From: Hysterangium stoloniferum
Lineage: Eukaryota; Basidiomycota; Agaricomycetes; Hysterangiales; Hysterangiaceae
NCBI GenBank assembly: GCA_015178975.1
Contig: WHVD01000004.1
Location: 1,860,001-1,924,000, forward strand
Direction: 5' to 3'
Length of the DNA: 64,000 nucleotides
Part shown: positions 11,847-22,400 of the stretch, in pieces
How the letters are laid out: every line of letters begins with the position of its first letter
How positions within the stretch are numbered: the first letter of the stretch is position 1
Position numbers and translations under genes: made by a program
Notes under the pieces: model-generated
What the model saw: the letters and a program-made list of their open reading frames with translations, nothing else
Database searches by the model: none
Told to the model about the DNA's origin: nothing

Positions 11847-13615
11847 CTAAAATACATTTGAAGTCGTAATTGTTTCTGAACGGTTCAAAATACGACGGGA
11901 CATACCGTCGTCAGTCTGAGTGAGAGACGGATCCTTTATTACATGCTCAAAGTCCAAGATATAATTACCGGGCCATGTCGGTTCGGCGTTTAGGGCTAAT
12001 GCTAATTCAAAAGGGGTCACGATGGGCTGATAAAAATCCTAGTCCATGAATCAATTTTAAGGGATGTGAAAAGAAAGATTCCGCAAAGGTACTCACCTTG
12101 GAGTCTATCACACTATTCTCTGGACATGCGACTATGACAAAACATTCGATTTCCGCAAAATTTGCCAGCTTGGCGGGGGTAAGCTTTCCTACACTAAGTG
12201 TGTACGATTTTTTATGGTGTCGGCGGATGAGCTTGCGCAGATGTGATATTAGTGGTAGGTATGAAACTAAGAGACAGGAATGTGTGAAGCGGCATCCGAC
12301 GGAGTCCTTGAAGAACATACCTACGCCCAACGTACCGACAAGGATGCCAAACACATCCGCATCACGAGCCTGCAGTGATTTCCCGTACCTACGACTGAGT
12401 AACCTATTCGTTCGATAGGACTCCTCCCGAGCGTCTGGATTTTCTGAGGTAGGATCGTAAGATATTATCTTGTGATATGTGAGGTGAGATCCAAGATTAT
12501 GCTTATTATGCAGCCAGAATGTGGTAACGACGTACAGTATTTGCCGGGTGTGTCATGAGAAAATTTGTAAGTGCCAAGGATTCGGGCCCAACATAGAGGA
12601 TGATGTAGTCGGATACTAACTTTGAGTTTGGGATCGTATAGCGTGGGTGCGTATTTGGGCGATCGCGTAGACTGGCGTCTGGGCGATCATGGGTAGATTG
12701 TTGAACCTCAGGTAGTGGAGAGATGCCGGCGGCCACTGAAACCGTTGGCTGTGCAATTTTGGGAACGGGTTCAAAGAGAATCGAGGTGCCCGAAGGAAGG
12801 CCGGGCGAATTTTTCATCGTGGTAAGCAATTCTTCTACAGGAAAATTGTCAACAAATATTTCTCATGACTGCAAAAGATGAACTAACCCGTTATATGTGC
12901 GTAGGCAACATCACAAATTAAGATAAATTCCATACTTCTGTCATTCCGCTGACAATGCCTCATGGCCTCTTTCAATAATGATTCCGAGGCATGCTGGACG
13001 TCCAGCCGGGCTTTGGAGAATACGTAGATCACAGGGAGTCGGGAAGGTCTTCGTATCAAATAGTAGAGATTGGATGATTTGTACTCAATATGACAGAAAA
13101 AGCTCACCGGCTCAAACATGAGTACCCATAATGAATGATCACGTCAGCGTCGATATGTTGGGCAGCAACCTCGTCAGCACAGCAGCTGCAGGGAAATGAA
13201 GAATAAGGAATGCTGGCGAGGATATTTCTGTCAAAAATAATGCATATATATACACACCTGCCATATGAAGTGTCTGCTAAAACATAAAGACCAACTTTTA
13301 GGGGAAGCCTCCTCTTCAGCGACTGGTAGATCGGAACCGAGATGTGTAACAATTCATCTGGAAACTGCAAGGCGACCTTAAACAATGTATCTTAATCAGT
13401 ACCGCATAACTCTATCACAATGATCCACCCACCTGCTTAAACCCGCCTTTGATAATCTCACTTGATGTCCATTCCACCTCATAAAGTTCTTCCACGATGA
13501 CAAGATCTTCCTTTGATTTTGGATTAGGAACACCACTTATTTCCGGCTTCAAATCCAAGGAACTTTGTATAACGTCTAATCCAGAGGATGAAAACGGGAC
13601 TGACTGAGCCTGCAT
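11847..13615 (-). CDS. DPH2: 2-(3-amino-3-carboxypropyl)histidine synthase subunit 2 (diphthamide biosynthesis)
   Basis: Eight exons by splice signals and frame: 13615-13433, 13376-13258, 13185-13108, 13048-12888, 12834-12536, 12468-12321, 12266-12097, 12038-11847 (1350 nt, 449 aa). Introns are 53-72 nt. Dph2 landmarks appear in order: [19 protein letters not shown] joined to [11 protein letters not shown] across an intron, [59 protein letters not shown] and [12 protein letters not shown], then [11 protein letters not shown]. Cys in SCCADE and VACPENS fit the iron-sulfur ligands of the family. With Dph1 it forms the radical-SAM-like complex that starts diphthamide formation on EF2 histidine in the cytosol. 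The start at 13615 gives the usual [10 protein letters not shown]-terminus; an in-frame ATG at 13693 is an alternative. Slightly shorter than usual, mainly in the middle. Confidence 0.92.
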
Positions 13616-13740
13616 TCGTCGGAATTGGCAATTAGTCACCCGCCTTTTTCGGAACTCCGCCAAACGCTGGGTCCAGATCCACCTCACCGCCACCTCGTAG
13701 AAGGTTACCAGCCTCTGCCGTTTAGTACACCACTGAGAAA
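13616..13740. promoter_or_regulatory. divergent promoter shared by DPH2 and the DAP1-like gene
   Basis: The two start codons are 125 bp apart and face away from each other (47 bp if DPH2 begins at 13693). No TATA box is evident. A region this short must hold both promoters, so co-regulation is plausible but is inference. Confidence 0.5.
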
Positions 13741-14238
13741 ATGAGTGAAGGAAGCACGAATTCCATAATGTCTCAGCCTGCTACTACGCTTGCTGAGCCC
13801 AAGGACCACGTATTTACGCCGGAGGAGCTAAAGAAGTTCGATGGTTCTAGTCCTGAGACTCCTATCTACGTCGCTATCAAGGGTGAGTATTCAGAGCTGT
13901 GCTTGTTTGAAGCGGCCTCACGGGAATTCACAGGCACCGTATTTGATGTGTCTGCTAAACGAGACACGTACGGCCCTGGACGCTCATATCATTGCTTCAC
14001 CGGAAAGGACGCTAGTCGTGCACTCGGGAAGTCTACATTGAAAGATGAAGACCTTTTGGCTGATTACAGCACGCTGGATGGTACCCAAATGAAAGTATTG
14101 GATGACTGGCACTCCTTCTTTATGTAAGTTGGTTGGCTCGTGTTAGAAGATTTCTTTGTTATACCTACATCTACTTATAGCAAGAGGTACAACATCGTTG
14201 GCCATGTTGAAGGCAGCCCGTCAATTGAAACTAAATAG
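13741..14238 (+). CDS. DAP1: cytochrome b5-like haem-binding protein, MAPR/Dap1 family
   Basis: Exons 13741-13882, 13934-14123 and 14181-14238 give 390 nt (129 aa). Intron 1 (51 nt, GTGAGT..CACAG) has a length divisible by three and no in-frame stop, so a naive frame reads through it; splicing it out restores the family sequence PIYVAIKGTVFDVSA. Intron 2 is 57 nt (GTAAGT..TATAG) and joins FF to IKRYNIVGHVEG. Family landmarks: FTPEELKKFDG, YGPGRSYHCFTGKDASRALG, DYSTLDGTQMKVLDDW. Dap1/PGRMC proteins bind haem and support cytochrome P450 enzymes of sterol synthesis. No N-terminal membrane segment is visible, so this is a short soluble form (residues 1-25 Ser/Thr-rich). Diverges from DPH2. Confidence 0.88.
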
Positions 14239-15356
14239 TCATGGACTTCTCCATTCATTCACTTTGAATTTATCACTGCTCTGGCATATCGTAGTTTGTA
14301 TGTTTCGATTATGGAGAGAGTACATGTATCCATAAAATCGGGTCATGTATGGCTTTATTCCATTACTTTCACGTTAGATACTGTTCCCGTCTAGTACCAT
14401 ATGAAGTTGACCGGTTTTGGCACCTCATTGATTCACTGGAATGACTAGCAATCAAGTTCGGTATAAGCGCAAGCTTCTAATTCGCAATCGGTCTACTCTG
14501 GTGTTGTACACCTAAACACTGCCACTTTCAAACAAACAAAATTATATTCTTAAACTTTACCGATTTTTTATTCCTCTAGTAGAAATGCTCTATTTGACAA
14601 AAGGATCAAATGTACCAGAACAATTTTTCAATTACTTAGAAATGACAGATTTTTTTTTTCGAGTTGTCAGCGATCTGGTCAATTGCTATATCGGGAAGCT
14701 TATATAATAAATCCTACAAAAACCGTGTTGCAAAGAGAGACTGGCTTATTATATACAAGGTTGAACCGGCAAGCCCGTTGGAATTAGGCTAATGCGTACC
14801 TATAGTTGAAAGGGGCATGGAACCCCGTTTGGCTTATTGTGTGTCTCTATTGGGACTTTTGTCTCACTATTCTTTTTGTTCATGTTGTAGGCTAATTGTT
14901 CTATTGCCCGGTATTGTATGACCACATGACCCATGATCCTTGCTACTGTCTTCTTGTACTTAAATATTAACCTCACAAAACTATGTATTTCCTTAGTGGA
15001 TTCTTACTCCTCCTCGAACCGAGACATCTTATTTGTAACAAAGCCCCCACATACCCCACAACTTTTCTCTGTATCAACAATTCTAAGTATTTATTAGGGT
15101 ATGTGATTTAACTCAGAGAAACTTATTTTAATGTTAAGATAAGATGGACTTTGACCTCACCCGAGTATAGCAGGGACCCTCACAAATGTGTGGGGAGCTC
15201 TATTCACACATAGCTACATATATATACACAATACGAACAATGGAATCCTAATGAGGAAAACAATAAGGATGTGAGGCAAGCGGACAATGGGGAAAGGAAC
15301 AAAGGAACATGAGCTTGTATGATGCTCGAAATCCAACATTTAAAGTGATTAATTAC
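14239..15356. other. AT-rich spacer, may contain the Helitron 3' terminus
   Basis: No coding potential recognised. The Helitron helicase to the right reads leftwards, so its 3' end (hairpin plus CTRR) should fall here, but I could not single one out; a GGGACCCTCACAAATGTGTG stretch near 15174 is only a weak candidate. Confidence 0.35.
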
Positions 15357-16221
15357 TTATGCATCAATAATAACATCCTTAAACATTGCATTTGCAGTCA
15401 TATCAGTGTCATGGAGTAGGATTTTCACTCTTCCCCAATTGTTCCTCTTGAAACACCAACATAAAACTGTCTATGTGAGAAGACAGGGGTGTGCAGACCC
15501 AATCCAAATAATTTTAAAGATTGTCCCTGTGACTTATTGATAGTTATACCAAACCCTACCCTGACTGGAAACTGCCAATGATGCAATTCAAATGGCACTT
15601 GTTTTGTAGTTGGAATAATTGTTATTTGAGGGATGAGTGCTAGCTCTCCTGCTGAAGGTCCTGGTACTCTCTGAGTCATTTGTATTAACTGCAGTCTTGT
15701 TCCAACACAGAGTCCTTGTCCTTGATCCAAGTTCTGAAGAAGCATCAATGGCACTCCAGGTTTCAAATGCAATTTACTTGGTGACAATTTTTCAAAATTA
15801 ATTGAGTTTATGTACTCAGCAGGATATACTGTAATGTCTCATTGCCTCCATTTTTGACACTGTCTACATTTTAGTAGGTTTGCCCAATATTTGGAAATCT
15901 TTCAAAGAGCATGTCATTGGCTTCATCTAGATCTGAATTTCAAAGCCAGAGAATGGCCCACTCCAAGAAAAACCCATTGGTAAGAACATCAGGGTCAAGT
16001 ATGTTTGGATAAATAGTTGAGACTAAATTATCTACTGTTGATCCACATAGCATGTGTTCAGGCAGTTAAAATATGATCAAGAGGCATGTCCTTTCCATGT
16101 CCAATATCCAAAGGCCACTGAGCAAATACAGCACTGTCTTGATAAGTCAAATCTACATGCATATTCTCAGTCAAAAACAGAGTCTTGACATTGTTCCAAA
16201 GGCAAGACCATGAGATACATG
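15357..16221 (-). pseudogene. Helitron Pif1-type helicase, C-terminal part
   Basis: Minus strand shows the end of a RepHel helicase: LNTCISWSCLWNNVKTLFLT, then FAQWPLDIGHGKDMP, YINSINFEKLSPSKL, LKPGVPLMLLQNLDQGQGLC, GTRLQLIQM, and the last helicase motif FGITINKSQGQSLKLFG followed by FYVGVSRGT. A one-base shift near 15424 leads into VKILLHDTD and a TAA at 15357. The helicase would normally continue N-terminally, but at 16221/16222 it is cut by the LTR of the chromovirus; the matching N-terminal part is at 27796-28330. Helitrons replicate by rolling circle and this domain unwinds the donor strand. Confidence 0.85.
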
Positions 16222-16971
16222 TGTTAAGAACAGAACTGACTGATGTCAGTAGACCGACTGGGACCAAATGGAAGGACTTGGCTTCAGCTTATGTGCTGTG
16301 CCCTTGCAAGTTACCATCAGGTGTCCTTAAATTTTGGGTGGGCAGAAAGCTAAACCTGTCGAATAGTCCTCTTGGTAAGTCACTGATTGGAAGCTGAAGG
16401 ACAGTAGGGGGTCACAAGGTCAGAGACCGGGAGCGAGTGAGCACAAGCAATGGCAGGAGTGGGATACTTAGAGCGGGACTATGAGAGAGGTATACAAGTG
16501 TTCTGAGTTGATATTCTGATTGACTTGTAGCTACATTACAGTAGGATTTAAATACTATTTATCGGTGTCTCAAAAATACGAACTAGGTAAGAGTGGGAAT
16601 GTCCAATTAGTGACAAATAAACTTGACTAGGAACTGGAAGGCTATGGTAAGATTGGAGGCCATAATTATCTGAGAGTGGGATTATGAGAAAAGGGAATAG
16701 TACAAGAGCTACAAGTATATACAAGCATATGTGAAACATAGAGTAGAACAGATCAACATAATAAAAAGGGATGTATCAAAGCATAACCAGATGGTACAAG
16801 TATAACTTGACAGGGGTGTAAATGGGGTTTGATTGCCATAAAAGGATACATCAGTGTCAGTATACCAATGGTTGATGATACGATGACTTGGCTTGTGATT
16901 CAAAATGCAGGCAAACAATTGTATTGTCGGGGACCATCAGTTTGCGATGGGGTTACAACACAGTCATAACA
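16222..16971 (-). repeat. 3' LTR of the chromovirus (750 bp)
   Basis: Plus-strand ends TGTTAAGAACAGAACTGACT and CAGTCATAACA. It matches the LTR at 25795-27795 (after removing its insertion) and the solo LTR at 34722-35459. Contains the shared GGACTTGGCTTCAGCTTATG block at 16274-16293, i.e. a TATA-like element on the sense strand about 55-70 bp from the LTR end. Confidence 0.9.
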
Positions 16972-17865
16972 GTATCCCCCCACTTGGCCGAAATCCCAAG
17001 GAGGCCGAAATCTATGTAGATCTTGTACATAAAACTTGTCGGTTACAGGTGGTGTGTCAAGACATCATGTGACTTGGTAAAGTTTTACATATAAAAAATC
17101 GAGGGGTGCTGGCACTTAAGTTTTAACTCTTTTTCCTCAACCTTGATGACCATGGGTTTGGTTGGGATCAAGACCTTTCCCATCCAGGCCAACCGTCACC
17201 CCTATATCGGGTCCAAGCAGACCTCTGAATGCACAAGAGCATTGATGGCTTCTTGAAGAAAAGAAGAAGGCATGTGAAGAGGAGGAACGTAAGGAGAGGG
17301 AAGAGTTGAAGGCAATAGAGGCAGAGAAGAAGAGGTTGGCAGAGGAGGAGGCTGCTCACAAGCATTGGGAAGCTGTGCTTCCAAAGAAGAAGCAGAGAGA
17401 GGCCGATTGGGTGTGAGAAGAGGAAGTGAAGAAGAAGTGGGAGGGTAAAGTAAGTTGGAGTTCCTGGTTCTTGTGACTTCACTGACATTTTTTTTTTACA
17501 GTGCAAAGTGGTGACACCATCAGATTCTGGTGATGAAGAGGATGAGGAGGACGAGGAGGAAGTGCTTGGGCCTTCAAGCCCCAAGGTATGTTTGGACTTC
17601 TAAATTTTAGTTTTTTATCTTTATTTTTTTGGTTATAGAAACAAAAACAGGCCCCCAAGGCAGGGCCCGAAAACAACCCGAAGTGCAATCAATACACTAA
17701 CTGAGGTCAGGTTTGCCATCCACAGGCCAATGGTCAGGGCTGCACCTGTCAAGAGTACATCAATCAAAAACTCGGTTGTGTCTTCCCAGATACTGATGGA
17801 AACAGGCCATATCAAGAGCAGCAGGCAGATGCAATGGAGGAGCAAAACTGACTCCTATGCATGTA

Positions 17866-18092
17866 CAGTGACCTCAAAGACCCTTTCCATGTTGATCCCA
17901 AATGCAGTGTTTGAAGAACACCGCCTTACAGCGTGGGAATAACACTTAGCTTTGGTGGAGTCATACATAGTACAACCTCTTGGCTACAATATTGCTCCCT
18001 GGGTCATGTGATTCTGATCACAGGGTGTAGAGATATGATTAATTTAAAACAGCAATACCATGGAAAGGGGTTTTGCACTTTTGAACTGATGA
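17866..18092 (+). repeat. left terminal inverted repeat of the intact Tc1
   Basis: Pairs with 19262-19486 in inverted orientation with a few mismatches over about 225 bp. Outer end CAGTGACCTCAAAGACCCTT; inner end carries the same TTTCCATG-centred motif pointing the other way. Confidence 0.88.
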
Positions 18093-18223
18093 CTAGGATC
18101 TTAGTCAAATCATAGAATAATGGCTATTATTTGTTGGTACAAATAGATATATACATGTAAATAGTATGTCTGAGTGTAAAAAAGTTCTCACACTTCCACA
18201 CTTCTTGATTCCTAACCACCATC

Positions 18224-19243
18224 ATGGTCACATCCCTCTCTCTTACTCAACAAAATACCATCCTCTCCTTGCTTGATTCTGGCCACTCTGGTGAAGCTAT
18301 TGCCAAGAGAACTGGTGTTAGCCCATCTGCCATATCCAAACTTCACTCCAAACATTGTTCTCTCCTTCCCAAAGCTGTTGGGGGTCATCCCTCAAAGCTT
18401 TCTCCTACAAATATTCGACATGCTCAGCATCTCATCACCTCTGGCAAAGCTGAAAATGCTGTCCAAGTGACCAAAGCCCTTACCAACATTATCAACCAGC
18501 CCCTCTCTGCCAGTACAGTTCGCCTCCACTTGAAGAAAGCTGGTATGAAGGCTGTGGTCAAGTCAAAACGCCCCCTTCTTTCCACTAGGCATCGCAAAGC
18601 TCGCTTGGACTTTGCCTATGCTCACAAGGATTGGACTATGGAGAACTGGAAGAAGGTTATATGGTCTGATGAAACCAAAATCAATCGCCTAGGGTCAGAT
18701 GGACGTAAATGGGCATGGAAAAGGGCAGGTGAAGGCCTTAATGATAGGCTGGTAGAGGGAACTCTGAAGTTTGGAGGAGGTTCTCTTATGATGTGGGGTT
18801 GTATGACTTGGGAGGGAGTTGGCTTTGCTAGCAAGATTGATGGTAGGATGGATGGAGACCTCTATCTTCAAACTTTGAAGGATGAGCTCCAGCAAACCCT
18901 GGAGTATTATGGTCTCAATCCTTCTGACATCATCTTTCAGCAAGATAATGACCCTAAGCATACCTGCAGGCTGGTCAGGAACTGGCTAGAAGAGCAAGAA
19001 TTTAGGACTATAGTTTGGCCTGCACAGTCCCCAGACCTGAATCCTATTGAACATCTCTGGGGTTGTCTCAAGAGAAGGCTTGCAGAGCATGAAAACCCCC
19101 CCAATGGAATTCATGAATTGTGGGAAAGGATTCAAGTGGAGTGGGATAGAATACCAGTTGAGGAGTATCAGAAATTGATTGAAAGCATGCCTAGAAGGGT
19201 TCAGGCAGTGCTTAAAGCAAAAGGTGGTTATACCAAGTACTGA
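18224..19243 (+). CDS. Tc1-family DD34E transposase, intact
   Basis: 339 aa, single exon, ATG at 18224. Residues 1-50 hold a paired-like helix-turn-helix (LTQQNTILSLLDSGHSGEAI...SPSAISKL), then a GGHPSKLS linker (53-60) and a second DNA-binding region (70-125). Catalytic triad: D149 in WSDETKIN, D241 in FQQDNDPKH, E276 in LNPIEHLW; the D241-E276 spacing is exactly DD34E as in Sleeping Beauty and Tc1. A glycine-rich block (KFGGGSLMMWGC) lies between the first two. The protein binds the terminal repeats and moves the element by cut and paste into TA. All key residues and the reading frame are intact, unlike the other three Tc1 copies here. Confidence 0.95.
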   Translation: MVTSLSLTQQNTILSLLDSGHSGEAIAKRTGVSPSAISKLHSKHCSLLPKAVGGHPSKLSPTNIRHAQHLITSGKAENAVQVTKALTNIINQPLSASTVRLHLKKAGMKAVVKSKRPLLSTRHRKARLDFAYAHKDWTMENWKKVIWSDETKINRLGSDGRKWAWKRAGEGLNDRLVEGTLKFGGGSLMMWGCMTWEGVGFASKIDGRMDGDLYLQTLKDELQQTLEYYGLNPSDIIFQQDNDPKHTCRLVRNWLEEQEFRTIVWPAQSPDLNPIEHLWGCLKRRLAEHENPPNGIHELWERIQVEWDRIPVEEYQKLIESMPRRVQAVLKAKGGYTKY

Positions 19244-19261
19244 TAATATGTAAATACCCTG

Positions 19262-19486
19262 TTCAGTTCAAAAGTGCAAAAACCCTTTCCATGGTATTGC
19301 TGTTTTAAATTAATCATATCTCTATACCCTGTGATCAGAATCACGTGACCCAGGGAGCAATATTGTAGCCAAGAGGATGTACTATGTATGACTCCACCAA
19401 AGCTAAGTGTAATTCCCACGCTGTAAGGCGGTGTTCTTCAAACACTGCATTTGGGGTCAACATGGAAAGGGTTTTTGAGGTCACTG
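19262..19486 (-). repeat. right terminal inverted repeat of the intact Tc1
   Basis: Inverted partner of 17866-18092; ends at the TA target at 19487-19488. Confidence 0.88.
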
Positions 19487-22400
19487 TAGTTCTTGGAAAC
19501 TAATCAGTTCTGACATGAACAACTGTGACAACAAGCTCTGTTCACTGAGCAATTGCAACTATTGGGCATGGGGCTGGAGAAGCAAACCAGTGTCATAGAG
19601 AATGTCAGAGGACAACTTGAACAGTACATATTTAGAGGTGTCAAGTTCTGATGAAGCGGGGCCTGGGGTTGGGACATTGGAGAAGGTCAGTGAGGAGGTG
19701 TCAGTGGCCTTCAGTGTAGGGGAAATCTCAGAAGCCGGGGAGGAAGGGGAGGTTGTAGAGGAAACATTTAGATAGTTGAAATACAATGATTTTAAAATAT
19801 AACAAAACAAAATTGAGGAACATCAAACATAGTCAGGAAGGGGTCAGATGCTGTGTGAAAACTATAGAGAACTTAAGGGACTGGGTTCATTTGGATATGC
19901 TTGATGAAAACCTAAGACAATTTCTGATGCATTGCCGAGCTCTGTAGCTAGGATCCATGAAGTTTCTTCATCTGTACCTTCATAGCCAGCCCATTTGACC
20001 AAATAAAGTAACTTGCATGAGTGTCAGCAATTGTCGATTTTGGAGCCTAGATTTCTGATATCTTGAATTCAAGTTCACTGTCAATGATCATGGGTGGTGG
20101 TGGTTGTATGTGATCCAGTATAATGTTAGCAATATGTGGTTCTAACATAGATATATGGAATACCAGGTGCACTGCACACATGTTGTTGGGAAGCTGAAGA
20201 GTCCATGAAAGCATGCCAGCTTGTGCTATAACTTCAAAAGGACCTAAATATTTTTCAGAGAGCTTCTTGGATGGTCTAGTGGTTTGGAAAAACTTGGCTT
20301 TAATGAATACTCAGTCTCCGATCTTAAAGTCTGGAGGTGGAAGTCGATTCTTATCTGCAGACCATTGGTATCATTCTTGGGCCATTGTGATAGTTTTCTG
20401 AAGTTCTTGATGTAGTTCGTCAAGGTTTGTAATGAAGTCTTGAGCACGGGTGGATGTGAGATTGTGTTCTCAGTGGATTGCGATATTGGGGTTGTAGCCT
20501 TTGTTTGCGAAGAAAGGTGAAATGCCAGTAGTGGCATTCAGTGTGTTGTTATATGCAAATTTGGCTAGTGGTAGTAGTGATTTCCAATTATCTTGTTGAT
20601 AGTTACAATAGACATGAATGTACTGTTCCAAGGTTTGATTCATGCATTCGGTTTGGCCATCACCTTCTGGGTGATACCCTGAAGTGAAGTGTAATTTCAT
20701 GTCTAGTACTTTTCCAAGTGACCTAAAGAAATGAGAGACAAACTCAGATCCGTGATTGGATGTGACATGTGACGGAATGCCATGCTTGGAAAATACATGG
20801 GTGACAAATAGTTCAGCTAACTGTACAGATGTGATTGTGTCATTTGTTGGAATGAAAATACTTTGCTTTGTGAGCCTATCCACAACAACTTGGATTGCTG
20901 TATGACCTTTGGATGCCAGTAGGTGTTCAGTGAAATCCATAGAAATTGAGTTCCAGGGTTTTTCCAGTATTGGTAACTGTTTGAGTAGCCATATGGTTTG
21001 TGTCACTGTGATTGAGAGTGTAAACAAGTTGTACAGGATTTGCAATAGTGCTTAATGAAATCTCAGATGCTGGGCCATGTATATTCTCTTCTAATGAGTG
21101 CAAGAGTCTTATTGAGGCTGAAATGTCCCAAGATTGGGTGGTCATGCTTATGTTGTAGGATTCGCAGCTGAAGGGTGTCAGAATCTGCTATACAGATGCA
21201 GTTGTCAAGTCTAATGAAACCCTGCAAGTCTAATGACCATCGGGGTTGATCGGGATTGGATGGGTTATTGAGGTGTGCTTTGGTGACTGGGTCTAATGGA
21301 ATTGCCGATAGTATGTCTTGATGTAACTTTTTGGTATCCATAAGGATAACACTTTGCAAGACTGAATGAATGAGGTAAGTGGCTCGGATAGATGTGGACA
21401 GTTGTTCAGATGAAAACATAGGTTTAAAGTTGTGTGGATTAACTGTGGCATAATTGCTACTCCCCTCTTTAGGATAGACATCCCATTGTCTAGTCATAGC
21501 ATCGGGTTTTCCACTGAGGTGGCTGGGATGGAAGTGAATGACCAGGTGGAAAGGTATTTAGACCATTGGGCTTGCCGATGGGTGAGTAGTTTTATGGCTG
21601 AAAAGTAAACCAAATTCTTGTGGTCAGTTATAACATCTATTGGAGATGCCAATCCTTCCAGATAGTGTCACCATGTCTTGAAAGCTTCAAATAACATGAG
21701 TAGTTCCTTGTCATGAACATCGTAGTTGAGTTTGGGTGCCAAAAAGGTGCGAGACAAGAAGGCTACCAGGTGGACTTCACCATTGGTGTCCAGAATGGAC
21801 AATATCACAGCAAGTGGATAATCCGAGGCATCAGTTGAACATTGGGCTTCCAGTGCAACCAAACAGGGGCAGATGTAAATGCACTTTTCAATTCTCGGAA
21901 TGCCATGCGGCATTCCTCAGAGAAATTCCATGGGGCATCTTTGCAAGTAAGATGAGTAAGCGGAACAGTAATTTTTGAGTAGTTGTGAATAAAGCGATGA
22001 TAAAAATTGGCAAAGCCTAAAAAGGACTGAATGTCCTTAACCTTTCAGGGTTCTGGCCAATCTTGAATGACTTGAATTTTAGAGCCATCCATGCAGAGAC
22101 CATTGGGTCCCATCATGAAACCTAAATATTCAACCATGTCGACATCAGAAGAACATTTTTTACCATTCACAAAAAGACCATGTTTTCAGAGTCTTTGGAG
22201 AACTTCACAGATGTGTTCATTGTGAAGTGTGGGGTCTTTGGAAAATATGAGGATGTTGTCTAGGTACACAATGACATAGATGTCGAGGAGGTCAGAAAAG
22301 ATGTTGTTGATATGTAAAACGTTGAAAGACTGATGGAGCGTTGGTGAGACCAAAAGGTATCACTAACTATTCAAAAGAGCCATAGTGAGTGCAAAAAGCC

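Larger units (their letters stand above)
17866..19486 (+). mobile_element. 1621-bp Tc1 element with intact transposase
   Basis: Flanked by TA (17864-17865, 19487-19488). Terminal inverted repeats are about 225 bp and nearly identical: 17866-18092 and 19262-19486, starting CAGTGACCTCAAAGACCCTT (right copy differs by one base). Inside each repeat the terminal motif occurs again, inverted (CCATGGAAAGG..GTTTTG at 18059-18080). Contains a single 339-codon transposase gene without stops. It sits in the antisense accessory gene of the chromovirus. Best candidate for a recently active element in the window. Confidence 0.93.
17146..19775 (+). pseudogene. antisense, intron-containing accessory gene inside the chromovirus
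   Basis: Plus strand, opposite to gag-pol. A frame open from a TGA at 17145 continues through a highly charged, coiled-coil-like stretch (EEEERKEREELKAIEAEKK, about 17270-17450), a 52-nt intron (17450-17501, GTAAGT..TTACAG), an acidic exon (SDSGDEEDEEDEEEVLGPSS, 17502-17585), a 53-nt intron (17586-17638, GTATGT..TATAG), then a Cys-rich segment with spacing reminiscent of a zinc cluster (C..VC....C.C.....GCVF), where a Tc1 has inserted. After the Tc1 a coiled-coil (ALFTEQLQLLGMGLEKQTSV) and an acidic tail end at a TAG, 19773-19775. All four in-frame stops before the Tc1 are TGA, as expected if CGA codons decayed. It ends 86 bp from the pol stop, tail to tail. The start codon is unresolved; no function is assigned. 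Confidence 0.6.

Noticed and set aside
17168..17584. 138-codon minus-strand frame with a run of ten Ser
   Set aside because: Shadow of the acidic and charged exons of the antisense gene on the plus strand; reverse-complemented GAG/GAT codons read as Ser/Leu.
17933..18115. Small frames at 17933-18115 and 19228-19419
   Set aside because: They are identical readings of the two terminal inverted repeats of the Tc1, not genes.
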